DNA of 64,000 bases from Halichondria panicea (Eukaryota > Porifera > Demospongiae > Suberitida > Halichondriidae), in NCBI RefSeq assembly GCF_963675165.1, contig NC_087377.1, positions 17,278,518-17,342,517 on the forward strand, given 5' to 3'. The translations under genes were made by a program, and so were the position numbers. Shown here piece after piece: positions 1 to 11,808 of this stretch. The notes under the pieces are model-generated. The model had not been told where the DNA came from. It ran no database searches and saw only the letters and a list, made by a program, of their open reading frames with translations. How positions within the stretch are numbered: the stretch's first letter is position 1; each line of letters opens with the position of its first letter.

Positions 1-111
1 GGAAAATAATACGAAAACGAAACGTCTTAGAAGCCGGATACCTTTAAAAAAGCGTTTTTAAGTGCTAGTTTTTATATGTTACTTGGTGTGAAGTGTGTGT
101 GTGTGTATTAC

Positions 112-290
112 CTGGGTATCATGCACAAGGCCAAAGTTAGGGCCCAAGTCACTGGCCTGTAGCTGCTCCACACTCTCCCCATCATCACTCTGACTTATCT
201 CTATCTCAAACTGTGAACTGGGTACCACCTCTTCAGTAGCGATAGTAACCGTCTCCACGTCGGTCGGCTCTGTTCCTACGTGTAGTATCT
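112..290 (-). CDS. USF-like transcription factor, 5' exon only (copy at window edge)
   Basis: This 179-base exon is identical to the first recognised coding exon of the USF copies at 6398-6576 and, with small changes, 14564-14742. It reads on the minus strand as an acidic, Ser/Gln-rich segment ending in FGLVHDTQ before a GT donor at the low-coordinate side. The remaining exons lie to the left of the window, so neither intactness nor the bHLH part can be judged. It stands head to head with Death-kinase-Kelch gene 1, as in the other units. Confidence 0.6.
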
Positions 291-1205
291 CTGTATTAAA
301 ACAGTTTTTAAGTGTTTGCTTTTATGTTACTTGGTGTGAACTCTGTGTGGGTACATACCTGGGTATCATGCACAAGACCAAAGTTAGGGTCCACATTATA
401 ACCAACTACACATTATACACAAGTACCGTACTTGTTCAATTTAAGGCCACCCTCCAAATATGCGACACCCTCGATCTTAGGTAATATTCTGACCTCTAAA
501 AGTAGCGACTGCTGTGTGTGACAATTATTTTTTTATGTTGCGTCCTAAATAGAGGTCAGACCACAGCCTCGATTCCAGGCCGCTAGAAACAATATAATTT
601 TAAGCATCCTATAATCGAGGATAGTAGAGTAACCTCCAATTAGATGCGACCCTCTAAATATGCGACACCAGGAATTTTTCTCAACCTCCAAAAGAAATGA
701 CCTCTCGCTTTGTAATTTAATATTTATGAATAACTGTACCTTGTTAATGTTCTTGATGAAGGTTCCTCAGTAGTCCCTGTCCATGGACTCATGTCTTCAG
801 CCTCCACCAATACAGACAAATAGTTTGACCACTTGCTCAGAGTTTCAAAATTGACAGCATAATTTCTTCTTCTCTCTAGCTAGTATAGTGCAGTGAAAGA
901 CCAGCCACGTGGTTTAGCAATGTTATAGCACGTGACAGCTATTGTTATATTCCTGCAGAGAAAGAGGGAGGGTCTCGTTGTAGCTGAGCTAGCTGTTGTC
1001 CTGTACTTCTGTATCGTGCCTGGTATCAAGCTGTGAAGATACTGTAGCTCTGGATTATTATCAGTAAGTGCAGACAGCACTGTTTTATTTTCTGCATATA
1101 GATCTATGGTACATGGTTTTGATGATATAATTTGCACACACCAAATATTTATACATAATTACATGTACCTTCATATCATTGCTTATCTTATTCCACTCTC
1201 TACAG
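291..1205. promoter_or_regulatory. Divergent intergenic region with paired CACGTG E-boxes and a repeat
   Basis: No gene is visible. At 359-394 (minus) lies a partial duplicate of the USF exon end, again reading PNFGLVHDTQ before a GT donor. A palindromic repeat with repeated 'aaatatgcgacacc' blocks covers about 440-700. Two CACGTG E-boxes stand at 906-911 and 929-934, 23 bp apart; the same pair with similar spacing recurs at 7193/7216 and 15352/15372. E-box CACGTG is the known target of USF-type bHLH-zipper proteins, so control by the neighbouring factor is plausible but inferred. Confidence 0.5.
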
Positions 1206-4101
1206 AGAAGATGTCTGACTATCTCACAATAGCAGATCTAGGAGATCTATACATAGCTACGTTTGATGCTCGAATCAAGTGGCGAAACTTCTTGCTGGTT
1301 CTTAAAATATCCTCGGATACCATCGACAGCATTGGTACAAAATGGAGAGATGATCCTGATGACTGCTATCGTGAGGGTTTGAAAGAATGGCTGAAAAGTG
1401 GTGAGAGAAGCTGGGAAGATGTTTTCAAAGCTTTGTCAAGTCCTATCGTAGGCCACGTTCACATAGCCAGGACCATCAAGAAAGATCATCTACAGTCTAC
1501 TGATGCAAGCAATCCTACTGATGTGAAGTCAGAGGGTAAGCACTAGTTTAGCACTGAGGAATCACACATGATGCTTATATAGTTTGTTAGCTACTATAAT
1601 ATTCACCCCCCCCCCAGAAAGCCCGATCCCACCCCCTATACTTCTGTATATACCATTCTCAAACACACACACAATATTCCACAGTTGACCAAAACCGCCA
1701 GAAGATCAACGATGATTTGACTGTTTTCCTAGATGAGCGTCTCGGTAAAGGTGCATTTGGAGCAGTCTTCAAAGGCAGCTACAAGGGCGAGATATGTGCA
1801 GTCAAAGTGCTGCTTCACGATGCTATGGAGATGCAGGCAAGTATTCCAATCGGCAAAAACGAAGAAGCTAGCAATGCAATTGATCGTGAAAGTGATTTTC
1901 TCAAGTCGTTCCAGCACCCAAACGTTGTTCAGTTTTTGTCGACTGCCAAGCACCCTAAATCAGGGAGTACAATCCTCGTTGTTGAGCTGATGGATTGCAA
2001 TCTGAGATCCTATTTCTCCAGCCTTGATGAAGAGTCCCTCACTAGCGAATGTGAAATTAGCCTCTCCAAAGACATGGCTTGTGGTCTGGCCTACATTCAC
2101 AGCAAGCAGATTATCCACCGTGACCTCTGTGGTGATAACGTCTTGCTGAAGCTTACACGACCAGTGCCTGTTGCAAAGATTTCCGACTTTGGCATGTCAC
2201 GGCTATATGATTCCTCCAAGCTTAGTCACACCCTCACAGCCATTGGTCACCGTATGGGGTATCTACCTCTCGAGGCTATTCGATTGGAAGAGGAGAAGTA
2301 CGATAGCAGCCTGGATGTGTTTTCCTATGGGGTGATTGTGACGCAGATTCTTTGCAAGTTGGAGACGATCAAGTCAGCCAAGGATCGATCATTCCATGTT
2401 GCCCAGATCCCTCACACACACAGGTTGAGGAAGCTTATCGACAGTTGTTTGCAAGAAGACATGAGGAGGAGACCATCTGCCAGGGACATCTGTGAGTCAA
2501 TAATAAGTACATTATGTGTTTTACATTTCAGCTAACTGTAACCCTAACGAAAAAATCATATCCGTCTATTAATGTTGGTATCGATTTTAGATACTTACCT
2601 GACAACAAGCTCGGACCCAGTGGAGGCAACAAAGAAGGAGTCAAAGGACACTGAACAAGTCAAGAAGGTGCGTACATGTAGTGTGATAATGAGATTCCCA
2701 CAGCAACAATAGTATTGTACCTTAACATGCATGGATGCTGTCTCATGTGTTAAGCCGTAACTACACATCTGTGTGAGTGTGCCTATAATTATGTACTTCC
2801 TTTAGCGGAAATTGTTGCTTGTTCTCATTCTGTTGTAGAATTTCCGCTAATGATATTTACGTCTTTGTTTGATTTCCACCAACGTTCCCCTGTACAGGCT
2901 CACAGGGAACACATTGGCCACAAAGATGCTGAGCTGGTCAGGAGAGACGCCATCATTCAACAGCAGAGACAGGTGAGACAAAATGCACCATTATATTATT
3001 GCAGAGCTATAGTAGAAGCTTTGATCTCTTATAATCGTACTGTACATTCTATTAGACTGGTGGGCGTGGCCTCTTAAGCTAATTAGAGAAAGTGATTTAG
3101 TGTGCATGCAATTATTGCTACAAGTAACAATCGCTTGTTAGTAGACACTGTCCTAATTACACTCATTCATTATTCAGGGTCCCCCTCCCAGAGAGTTGAG
3201 ACCATTCACTCTGAAATGGAGAAGAGGAAAAGACATGCCAATCAAGATGAGCGCCTCGGTACAGAGTGTTGTTATCGGTGACACGGTGTATGTTGGTGGA
3301 GGGCGTACAGACAATGATCGTGACATGTGTACAGTGATGAAGCTCGAGCAAGATCAATGGACCAAACTACCAGAGTACACTGCCTATTGGTTCGCTATGA
3401 CATCACTCGCTAATCGACTAATGCTGGTGGGAGGAAATGATCCAAGAAACAACAAACCCACGAATCAACTAGCAGTGTTTGAATCAGGGGAATGGCCTCA
3501 CCCATACCCACCAATGAACATTGCTCGCCATTCCTCAACAGCTGTCTCCTTCAGCAACCACATCATTGTAGCTGGTGGGTGTGATGATAAAGTACGTATC
3601 TCCTCTGTGGAGGTGTTGGACGTGGCATCAAGAAGATGGTACATTGCTCAGTCACTACCTAACCCACAATCAGAACTGAAATCGACTCTCGTAGGAAACA
3701 CCCTCTACCTAATGGGAGGGTGGGATCACACTCGGAGTGCAACTAAGACAGTGCACCACGTCGACCTCAATGAACTCATTGCAAAGGCCCTTTCCAACCT
3801 GGACGCACCCACTCCCTGGCAGACCTTACAGGAAGTACCATTCGTGCGATCAGCTCCTCTCAGTATTGGGAGGTCACTATTAGCCGTTGGTGGACGGGAC
3901 AACAGACACAACACAAGTTCATCGATCTTCCTCTACCAGCCTGACACCAGGAGGTGGGTGAAAGTGGGAGACCTGCCTACTGCACAATACTCTTGCACAT
4001 GCTCAGTACTTCCTAGTGGAGAGGTCATTGTAGCCGGAGGACAGACAAAACTATTTGGTAATTATGTTCAAACAGTTGATTTCTTTTGTATAAGCGATTA
4101 A
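1206..4101 (+). CDS. Gene 1: Death domain - kinase (type A) - coiled coil - Kelch protein
   Basis: Five coding exons can be joined in phase: 1206-1535 (ATG at 1211, after a CTCTCTACAG acceptor), 1685-2491, 2591-2667, 2898-2972 and 3178-4101, giving 735 residues. Residues 1-100 form a Death-fold domain. Residues about 120-377 are a protein kinase of TKL flavour: glycine loop GKGAFGAVF, AVK lysine, HRDLCGDN catalytic loop and DFG are all present, so activity is likely. A 26-residue linker and a charged 25-residue coiled-coil exon follow. Residues 429-735 hold six Kelch repeats with GG doublets. No signal peptide or membrane segment is seen, so the protein is probably cytoplasmic. The architecture suggests a receptor-kinase adaptor signalling through Death-domain contacts and a propeller ligand; function is inferred. 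A non-coding upstream exon is likely because the ATG exon begins at an acceptor. Confidence 0.86.
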
Positions 4102-4850
4102 TTAGTTATTGTAATATGTTGTGCATTGTTAACGATCTTTTTGAAAAAAGTTTTCTAATTAAGTTCGCATATTTCGTTTATTTTTATTTGAACTGTTCAT
4201 TTCTTCTCTATAAGTGCTAATTACCGTATAGCGTGAAATTTTTGAGGCATTTATATTTTGTGGATAGGCCTCTTTTCGTTGCACAATGTTCGCGGAATGA
4301 CTGCTCACCAGAAGCCACGCCTTAAATATTTGCACGGTATAGCAGGTAAGAGAAAATTAAGTTGCAACAGAATTTTATCGCATATAATTATAGTTATTAT
4401 GATGACATGAAGTGGTACATACATAATTACATTGCCAGAAAATAGTACAAAAACAGACAAAATAATATTTAACAGTCTCATAACAAGTTCAGGTCCTTGG
4501 TTGGGGTCTTGTCCTCGGGTAGGGTGGACGCCTTCTCCCAGAATACAAAGTCTATCTCCTCTTCCGAGACAGACCAGTGAGGGGTGGGGCTCGGGAACTG
4601 AGGGGTTAAAGAGTCACATGATCATAGTCATACTGCATGAGTGGAAGTTTGAGGGCTTAGGAAGTAAGGGGTGAGGAAATCACATGATAACAGTAGCTAT
4701 AATTTATACTGGCTAAATGCAAAATGGCTCAACTATGATAAAAGGGACACCACACACAACACATGTACTGGTATACAATATGTACGTACTTACATTATGA
4801 ATAATAGAATAATCGTAATATCTACGCACTTGGTTTTTCGAGTAACCAAA
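4102..4850 (-). pseudogene. 3' flank of gene 1 with damaged terminal exon of gene X
   Basis: AT-rich 3' flank to about 4477. From 4478 (stop) to about 4596 on the minus strand lies a copy of the terminal exon of unidentified gene X, whose intact copies read SDSEEEIDFVFWEKASTLP and end KDLNLL. This copy has several substitutions and small indels around 4512-4585 that the other copies lack, so it is probably dead. Nothing else is recognised up to 4850. Confidence 0.5.
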
Positions 4851-6158
4851 ACAATGGAACCAGTAGTTGCGTCTTTCTTCTGACAAGCAGGCACTATCTG
4901 AGCCAGTACCTTGATGAGCTCGTTGATCCTGTCCCGACGCCAACGCTCAACTGGGCGTGGGAAGAACAACAACAACTGGTAATTATCGTGTTTAGGGCAT
5001 GTACAATGAAGCTGAGCCAATTGGCAAAATGAATGAACCTTGACCTTACACACACACACGTACACCTACTGTACAGTCAAGGCATACTTAATTATTAAGA
5101 CGTTACAGCATGGATGGATAGCCTCCATACAACAAATAATGTTTTAGAAGTGGCAAATTCGATGTTAAAGTTTCGTAACTGTACTTTGTGGGAAATGCTT
5201 CTATTTGATTATGACCACGTAAGTACATGTACATCTGTTGTTCACTATAACTTTCAGTATTGAATTTGCAGCACCTTCATTGTGTGTAGCCTTCCTCTGA
5301 GCTTCCCTGTTGGCAGCCATATCCCCAGACCTGCAAACCAACCACCATAAAAACAACACTCCTCACAGTTACCGTATTACTAGAATGTTTTGCAAGCATA
5401 TGCACATTTTGCGAGGGTTGATCAATTTGCAACAATAAAATCGCAAAACCTAAAGTATGACTATAAATACACACGATTATTGCCAGAACGCAATAGTTAG
5501 CACAATCGCAAAGGATCAACTTTGTTGCTGATTGGTAAAGGTTTTTCACCAACAGCAAAATATTCTAGTAATACTGTATGTAGCAAGAATGATGCTTTCC
5601 CTAACACATACTGTCATACATGTTATGCAGAGGTAGGCAATCACATGAACTGTGTACTCACAACTGCATTTGAACGATGGGGTCGGCCGTGTGATAATCC
5701 ATAGTTGATATCCCGCTCATCTTGGGTGCTATAGGTCAACCCATTGCATGCAGTATCTCAGCACTACTGGATGGTGGGATCATCACATACAGAGGACCTG
5801 AACACACACAACAACATAGTAAAAACTCAACACCACTTCCAAGAAACCTCAAACATTAGCAATAATACTCATGGTTCTACATGTAATTAGTATGTACAAG
5901 CACTTGGATAACTTATCGAGGACTATAACTTCTGGATTTGGCAAAAAAGCAATCGTCACACTGATAAATTTGGCCTTCTTTATTCACCATTAATTTTTGG
6001 CCAGACTCTGAAAGGGGGTGGTCTGTCCACCATGCTGCATTTGGATGAGGGCGTGGCATATAGCGTTGAGGGTGGAGCCATCCTCAGAGGTCATGTCAGA
6101 GGGCAAACCATCATCGCTAGTTAGCGTGTGGACCTCCTGTGTGAGTGGGCAGGAACAA

Positions 6159-6232
<74 letters not shown>

Positions 6233-6576
6233 CGTTATTTGGGAGGTAGTTACCATCATGCAAATTCTAACCATGTAATAAGAAAGGGAAAATAATACGA
6301 AAACGAAACGTCTTAGAAGCCGGATACCTTTAAAAAAGCGTTTTTAAGTGCTAGTTTTTATATGTTACTTGGTGTGAAGTGTGTGTGTGTGTATTACCTG
6401 GGTATCATGCACAAGGCCAAAGTTAGGGCCCAAGTCACTGGCCTGTAGCTGCTCCACACTCTCCCCATCATCACTCTGACTTATCTCTATCTCAAACTGT
6501 GAACTGGGTACCACCTCTTCAGTAGCGATAGTAACCGTCTCCACGTCGGTCGGCTCTGTTCCTACGTGTAGTATCT
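4850..6576 (-). pseudogene. USF-like copy A, zipper exon deleted
   Basis: Exons matching intact copy B can be placed at 6398-6576, about 6002-6136, 5662-5797, 5275-5330 and about 4850-4950 (minus strand). Lesions: the second exon has lost about 40 bases near its donor, and the normal donor context is gone. The basic region reads ERWRRDRINELI where copy B reads ERRRRDRINELI, replacing a basic residue. The donor of the bHLH exon is lost at 4850, and the zipper/C-terminal exon (852 bases in copy B) is missing through a deletion of about 1.9 kb relative to 11080-12955. It could at most make a bHLH peptide without dimerising zipper; pseudogene is the simplest reading. Confidence 0.7.
6162..6231. 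repeat. (TG)n microsatellite in USF copy A intron
   Basis: Uninterrupted TG dinucleotides over about 70 bases next to the acceptor of a USF exon. The same intron carries TG tracts in copy B (14321-14396) and copy C (27937-27990), showing the tract predates the duplications. Confidence 0.95.
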
Positions 6577-7192
6577 CTGTATTAAAACAGTTTTTAAGTG
6601 TTTGCTTTTATGTTACTTGGTGTGAACTCTGTGTGGGTACATACCTGGGTATCATGCACAAGACCAAAGTTAGGGTCCACATTATAACCAACTACACATT
6701 ATACACAAGTACCGTACTTGTTCAATTTAAGGCCACCCTCCAAATATGCGACACCCTCGATCTTAGGTAATATTCTGACCTCTAAAAGTAGCGACTGCTG
6801 TGTGTGACAATTATTTTTTTATGTTGCGTCCTAAATAGAGGTCAGACCACAGCCTCGATTCCAGGCCGCTAGAAACAATATAATTTTAAGCGGCCTATAA
6901 TCGAGTATAGTAGAGTAACCTCCAATTAGATGCGACCCTCTAAATATGCGACACCAGGAATTTTTCTCAACCTCCAAAAAGAAATGACCTCTCGCTTTGT
7001 AATTTAATATTTATGAATAACTGTACCTTGTTAATGTTCTTGATGAAGGTTCCTCAGTAGTCCCTGTCCATGGACTCATGTCTTCAGCCTCCACCAATAC
7101 AGACAAATAGTTTGACCACTTGCTCAGAGTTTCAAAATTGACAGCATAATTTCTTCTTCTCTCTAGCTAGTATAGTGCAGTGAAAGACCAGC

Positions 7193-7221
7193 CACGTGGT
7201 TTAGCAATGTTATCGCACGTG
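7193..7221. promoter_or_regulatory. Paired CACGTG E-boxes between USF copy A and gene 2
   Basis: CACGTG at 7193-7198 and 7216-7221, copies of 906/929. The pair lies about 290 bp before the ATG exon of gene 2 and upstream of the divergent USF copy. The surrounding region (6577-7491) duplicates 291-1205 with a handful of substitutions and two compensating one-base indels. Confidence 0.45.
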
Positions 7222-7491
7222 ACAGCTATTGTTTATTCCTGCAGAGAAAGAGGGAGGGTCTCGTTGTAGCTGAGCTAGCTGTTGTCCTGTACTTCTGTAT
7301 CGTGCCTGGTATCAAGCTGTGAAGATACTGTAGCTCTGGATTATTATCAGTAAGTGCAGACAGCACTGTTTTATTTTCTGCATATAGATCTATGGTACAT
7401 GGTTTTGATGATATAATTTGCACACACCAAATATTTATACATAATTACATGTACCTTCATATCATTGTTTATCTTATTCCACTCTCTACAG

Positions 7492-10387
7492 AGAAGATGT
7501 CTGACTATCTCACAATAGCAGATCTAGGAGATCTATACATAGCTACGTTTGATGCTCGAATCAAGTGGCGAAACTTCTTGCTGGTTCTTAAAATATCCTC
7601 GGATACCATCGACAGCATTGGTACAAAATGGAGAGATGATCCTGATGACTGCTATCGTGAGGGTTTGAAAGAATGGCTGAAAAGTGGTGAGAGAAGCTGG
7701 GAAGATGTTTTCAAAGCTTTGTCAAGTCCTATCGTAGGCCACGTTCACATAGCCAGGACCATCAAGAAAGATCATCTACAGTCTACTGATGCAAGCAATC
7801 CTACTGATGTGAAGTCAGAGGGTAAGCACTAGTTTAGCACTGAGGAATCACACATGATGCTTATATAGTTTGTTAGCTACTATAATATTCACCCCCCCCC
7901 CAGAAAGCCCGATCCCACCCCCTATACTTCTGTATATACCATTCTCAAACACACACACAATATTCCACAGTTGACCAAAACCGCCAGAAGATCAACGATG
8001 ATTTGACTGTTTTCCTAGATGAGCGTCTCGGTAAAGGTGCATTTGGAGCAGTCTTCAAAGGCAGCTACAAGGGCGAGATATGTGCAGTCAAAGTGCTGCT
8101 TCACGATGCTATGGAGATGCAGGCAAGTATTCCAATCGGCAAAAACGAAGAAGCTAGCAATGCAATTGATCGTGAAAGTGATTTTCTCAAGTCGTTCCAG
8201 CACCCAAACGTTGTTCAGTTTTTGTCGACTGCCAAGCACCCTAAATCAGGGAGTACAATCCTCGTTGTTGAGCTGATGGATTGCAATCTGAGATCCTATT
8301 TCTCCAGCCTTGATGAAGAGTCCCTCACTAGCGAATGTGAAATTAGCCTCTCCAAAGACATGGCTTGTGGTCTGGCCTACATTCACAGCAAGCAGATTAT
8401 CCACCGTGACCTCTGTGGTGATAACGTCTTGCTGAAGCTTACACGACCAGTGCCTGTTGCAAAGATTTCCGACTTTGGCATGTCACGGCTATATGATTCC
8501 TCCAAGCTTAGTCACACCCTCACAGCCATTGGTCACCGTATGGGGTATCTACCTCTCGAGGCTATTCGATTGGAAGAGGAGAAGTACGATAGCAGCCTGG
8601 ATGTGTTTTCCTATGGGGTGATTGTGACGCAGATTCTTTGCAAGTTGGAGACGATCAAGTCAGCCAAGGATCGATCATTCCATGTTGCCCAGATCCCTCA
8701 CACACACAGGTTGAGGAAGCTTATCGACAGTTGTTTGCAAGAAGACATGAGGAGGAGACCATCTGCCAGGGACATCTGTGAGTCAATAATAAGTACATTA
8801 TGTGTTTTACATTTCAGCTAACTGTAACCCTAACGAAAAAATCATATCCGTCTATTAATGTTGGTATCGATTTTAGATACTTACCTGACAACAAGCTCGG
8901 ACCCAGTGGAGGCAACAAAGAAGGAGTCAAAGGACACTGAACAAGTCAAGAAGGTGCGTACATGTAGTGTGATAATGAGATTCCCACAGCAACAATAGTA
9001 TTGTACCTTAACATGCATGGATGCTGTCTCATGTGTTAAGCCGTAACTACACATCTGTGTGAGTGTGCCTATAATTATGTACTTCCTTTAGCGGAAATTG
9101 TTGCTTGTTCTCATTCTGTTGTAGAATTTCCGCTAATGATATTTACGTCTTTGTTTGATTTCCACCAACGTTCCCCTGTACAGGCTCACAGGGAACACAT
9201 TGGCCACAAAGATGCTGAGCTGGTCAGGAGAGACGCCATCATTCAACAGCAGAGACAGGTGAGACAAAATGCACCATTATATTATTGCAGAGCTATAGTA
9301 GAAGCTTTGATCTCTTATAATCGTACTGTACATTCTATTAGACTGGTGGGCGTGGCCTCTTAAGCTAATTAGAGAAAGTGATTTAGTGTGCATGCAATTA
9401 TTGCTACAAGTAACAATCGCTTGTTAGTAGACACTGTCCTAATTACACTCATTCATTATTCAGGGTCCCCCTCCCAGAGAGTTGAGACCATTCACTCTGA
9501 AATGGAGAAGAGGAAAAGACATGCCAATCAAGATGAGCGCCTCGGTACAGAGTGTTGTTATCGGTGACACGGTGTATGTTGGTGGAGGGCGTACAGACAA
9601 TGATCGTGACATGTGTACAGTGATGAAGCTCGAGCAAGATCAATGGACCAAACTACCAGAGTACACTGCCTATTGGTTCGCTATGACATCACTCGCTAAT
9701 CGACTAATGCTGGTGGGAGGAAATGATCCAAGAAACAACAAACCCACGAATCAACTAGCAGTGTTTGAATCAGGGGAATGGCCTCACCCATACCCACCAA
9801 TGAACATTGCTCGCCATTCCTCAACAGCTGTCTCCTTCAGCAACCACATCATTGTAGCTGGTGGGTGTGATGATAAAGTACGTATCTCCTCTGTGGAGGT
9901 GTTGGACGTGGCATCAAGAAGATGGTACATTGCTCAGTCACTACCTAACCCACAATCAGAACTGAAATCGACTCTCGTAGGAAACACCCTCTACCTAATG
10001 GGAGGGTGGGATCACACTCGGAGTGCAACTAAGACAGTGCACCACGTCGACCTCAATGAACTCATTGCAAAGGCCCTTTCCAACCTGGACGCACCCACTC
10101 CCTGGCAGACCTTACAGGAAGTACCATTCGTGCGATCAGCTCCTCTCAGTATTGGGAGGTCACTATTAGCCGTTGGTGGACGGGACAACAGACACAACAC
10201 AAGTTCATCGATCTTCCTCTACCAGCCTGACACCAGGAGGTGGGTGAAAGTGGGAGACCTGCCTACTGCACAATACTCTTGCACATGCTCAGTACTTCCT
10301 AGTGGAGAGGTCATTGTAGCCGGAGGACAGACAAAACTATTTGGTAATTATGTTCAAACAGTTGATTTCTTTTGTATAAGCGATTAA
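7492..10387 (+). CDS. Gene 2: Death domain - kinase (type A) - coiled coil - Kelch protein
   Basis: Tandem copy of gene 1, shifted by 6286 bases. Exons are 7492-7821 (ATG 7497), 7971-8777, 8877-8953, 9184-9258 and 9464-10387; the 735-residue product is identical to gene 1 in every coding exon I compared. Death domain, active-looking kinase (HRD and DFG intact), coiled coil and six Kelch repeats are all present, including identical residues at the positions that vary in the other paralogues. The copy is therefore very recent, homogenised by gene conversion, or an assembly artefact joining two haplotypes. Beyond about 10800 the units diverge: this one is followed by the intact USF copy B, gene 1 by the deleted copy A. 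That argues for a real duplication. Confidence 0.85.
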
Positions 10388-11181
10388 TTAGTTATTGTAA
10401 TATGTTGTGCATTGTTAACGATCTTTTTGAAAAAAGTTTTCTAATTAAGTTCGCATATTTCGTTTATTTTTATTTGAACTGTTCATTTCTTCTCTATAAG
10501 TGCTAATTACCGTATAGCGTGAAATTTTTGAGGCATTTATATTTTGTGGATAGGCCTCTTTTCGTTGCACAATGTTCGCGGAATGACTGCTCACCAGAAG
10601 CCACGCCTTAAATATTTGCACGGTATAGCAGGTAAGAGAAAATTAAGTTGCAACAGAATTTTATCGCATATAATTATAGTTATTATGATGACATGAAGTG
10701 GTACATACATAATTACATTGCCAGAAAATAGTACAAAAACAGACAAAATAATATTTAACAGTCTCATAACAAGTTCAGGTCCTTGGTTGGGGTCTTGTCC
10801 GAGGGTAGGGTGGACGCCTTCTCCCAGAATCCAAAGTCTATCTCCTCTTTCGAGTCAGACAGTGAGGGGTGGGGCTCGGGAACTGAGGGGTTAAAGAGTC
10901 ACATGATCATAGTCATACTGAGTGGAAGTTTGAGGGCTTAGGAAGTAAGGGGTGAGAAAATCACATGATAACAGTAGCTATAATTTATACTGGCTAAAAG
11001 CAAAATGGCTCAACTATGATAAAAGGGACACCACACACATCACACGTACTTACATTATGAATACTAGAATAATCGTAAGAGTCAGTTAAAGTGATACCTT
11101 TTAATTGTGGAGGGTGAGAGCTGCTGAGCTTTGGCACTCTCCAGGAACTTGTCAAAATCCTCCTCGTCCTGAGTCAGTGTT
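10388..11181 (-). CDS. Gene X, two 3' exons (unidentified coiled-coil protein)
   Basis: After the AT-rich 3' flank of gene 2, two minus-strand exon-like blocks are seen. Block 11098-11181 has a good acceptor, reads TQDEEDFDKFLESAKAQQLS and ends at an AAAAG/GTATCA donor. Block 10764-10882, after a pyrimidine-rich acceptor, reads PSLSDSEEEIDFVFWEKAST and ends KDLNLL then TGA. The phases of the two do not fit directly, so an exon between them may be missing, or these are relics. I do not recognise the family; the acidic, phospho-site-like C-terminus suggests a soluble protein. The terminal exon recurs after every Kelch gene in the window. Confidence 0.4.
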
Positions 11182-11808
11182 CTGTAGCCAGGATAAACAA
11201 CACATGGACACATTCAAACTGGTAGTGTGATGAAGGGTCTGGTACACTACTGTACAATGTCATGTACAAATATTGTGAGCTAGTGTTCTCAATTGACACA
11301 CGTTTCCCTGTACACACCTAAACTGCATACATTGAAGCATACCTTGTATACAAGTGCATGTACATACAGACTAGTAAGCATGCTAGGTTCCCATTCTTTG
11401 TACTGTACATTTAATAGTACACAGTGGACTCATTGCACTGCATAAGTACACATTATACACACGTACCTTGCTTTTGATGAAGGTTCTTCATCAGCACAGT
11501 TTTCATGTTCAGAAGCTAATGGTTAGCGCATGTGCAAGCAACGAGGCCAACTTTCGAGGAAGTGCGGCTTGAGATGGAGGCTAGACTGCACATAATTATA
11601 ATGGCATAGCTATATTCACAACATTTTTTTTCTATAGAGACAAACAATTTATTATGCTCGGGTTCAATAACACAAATATCATGTATAAAAACTATGTATA
11701 CATAATAATACTGACAATGTAGCTATAGTAAGTGAAGGAGAGATTACTAAAAAACACACGTTAAAACTAGAACAGTATAAACAGTCCACAATTATAATAT
11801 ACTGTACA
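11182..11808. other. Intergenic, no gene seen
   Basis: Low-complexity AT-rich DNA. At 11545-11575 there is a 'gaggaagtgcgg...gaggctag' segment resembling the right end of the foldback elements with 9-bp target duplications found at 15438 and 31982. The part next to 11809 is probably USF 3' UTR. Confidence 0.4.

Noticed and set aside
2536-2560. Telomere-like 'taaccctaacg' after the gene 1 kinase exon
   Set aside because: Only about two units, in an intron, and repeated in the paralogues at 8822 and 22061, so simply inherited intron sequence.
3196-3198. Independent Kelch genes starting at the TTG near 3196 and equivalents
   Set aside because: The Kelch exon is open back to its acceptor at 3177 and joins in phase to the coiled-coil exon. 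No ATG is placed to start a separate protein.
5990-6274. Poly-His/Thr or Val/Cys frames across TG and CA tracts
   Set aside because: These are translations of microsatellites in introns, not proteins.
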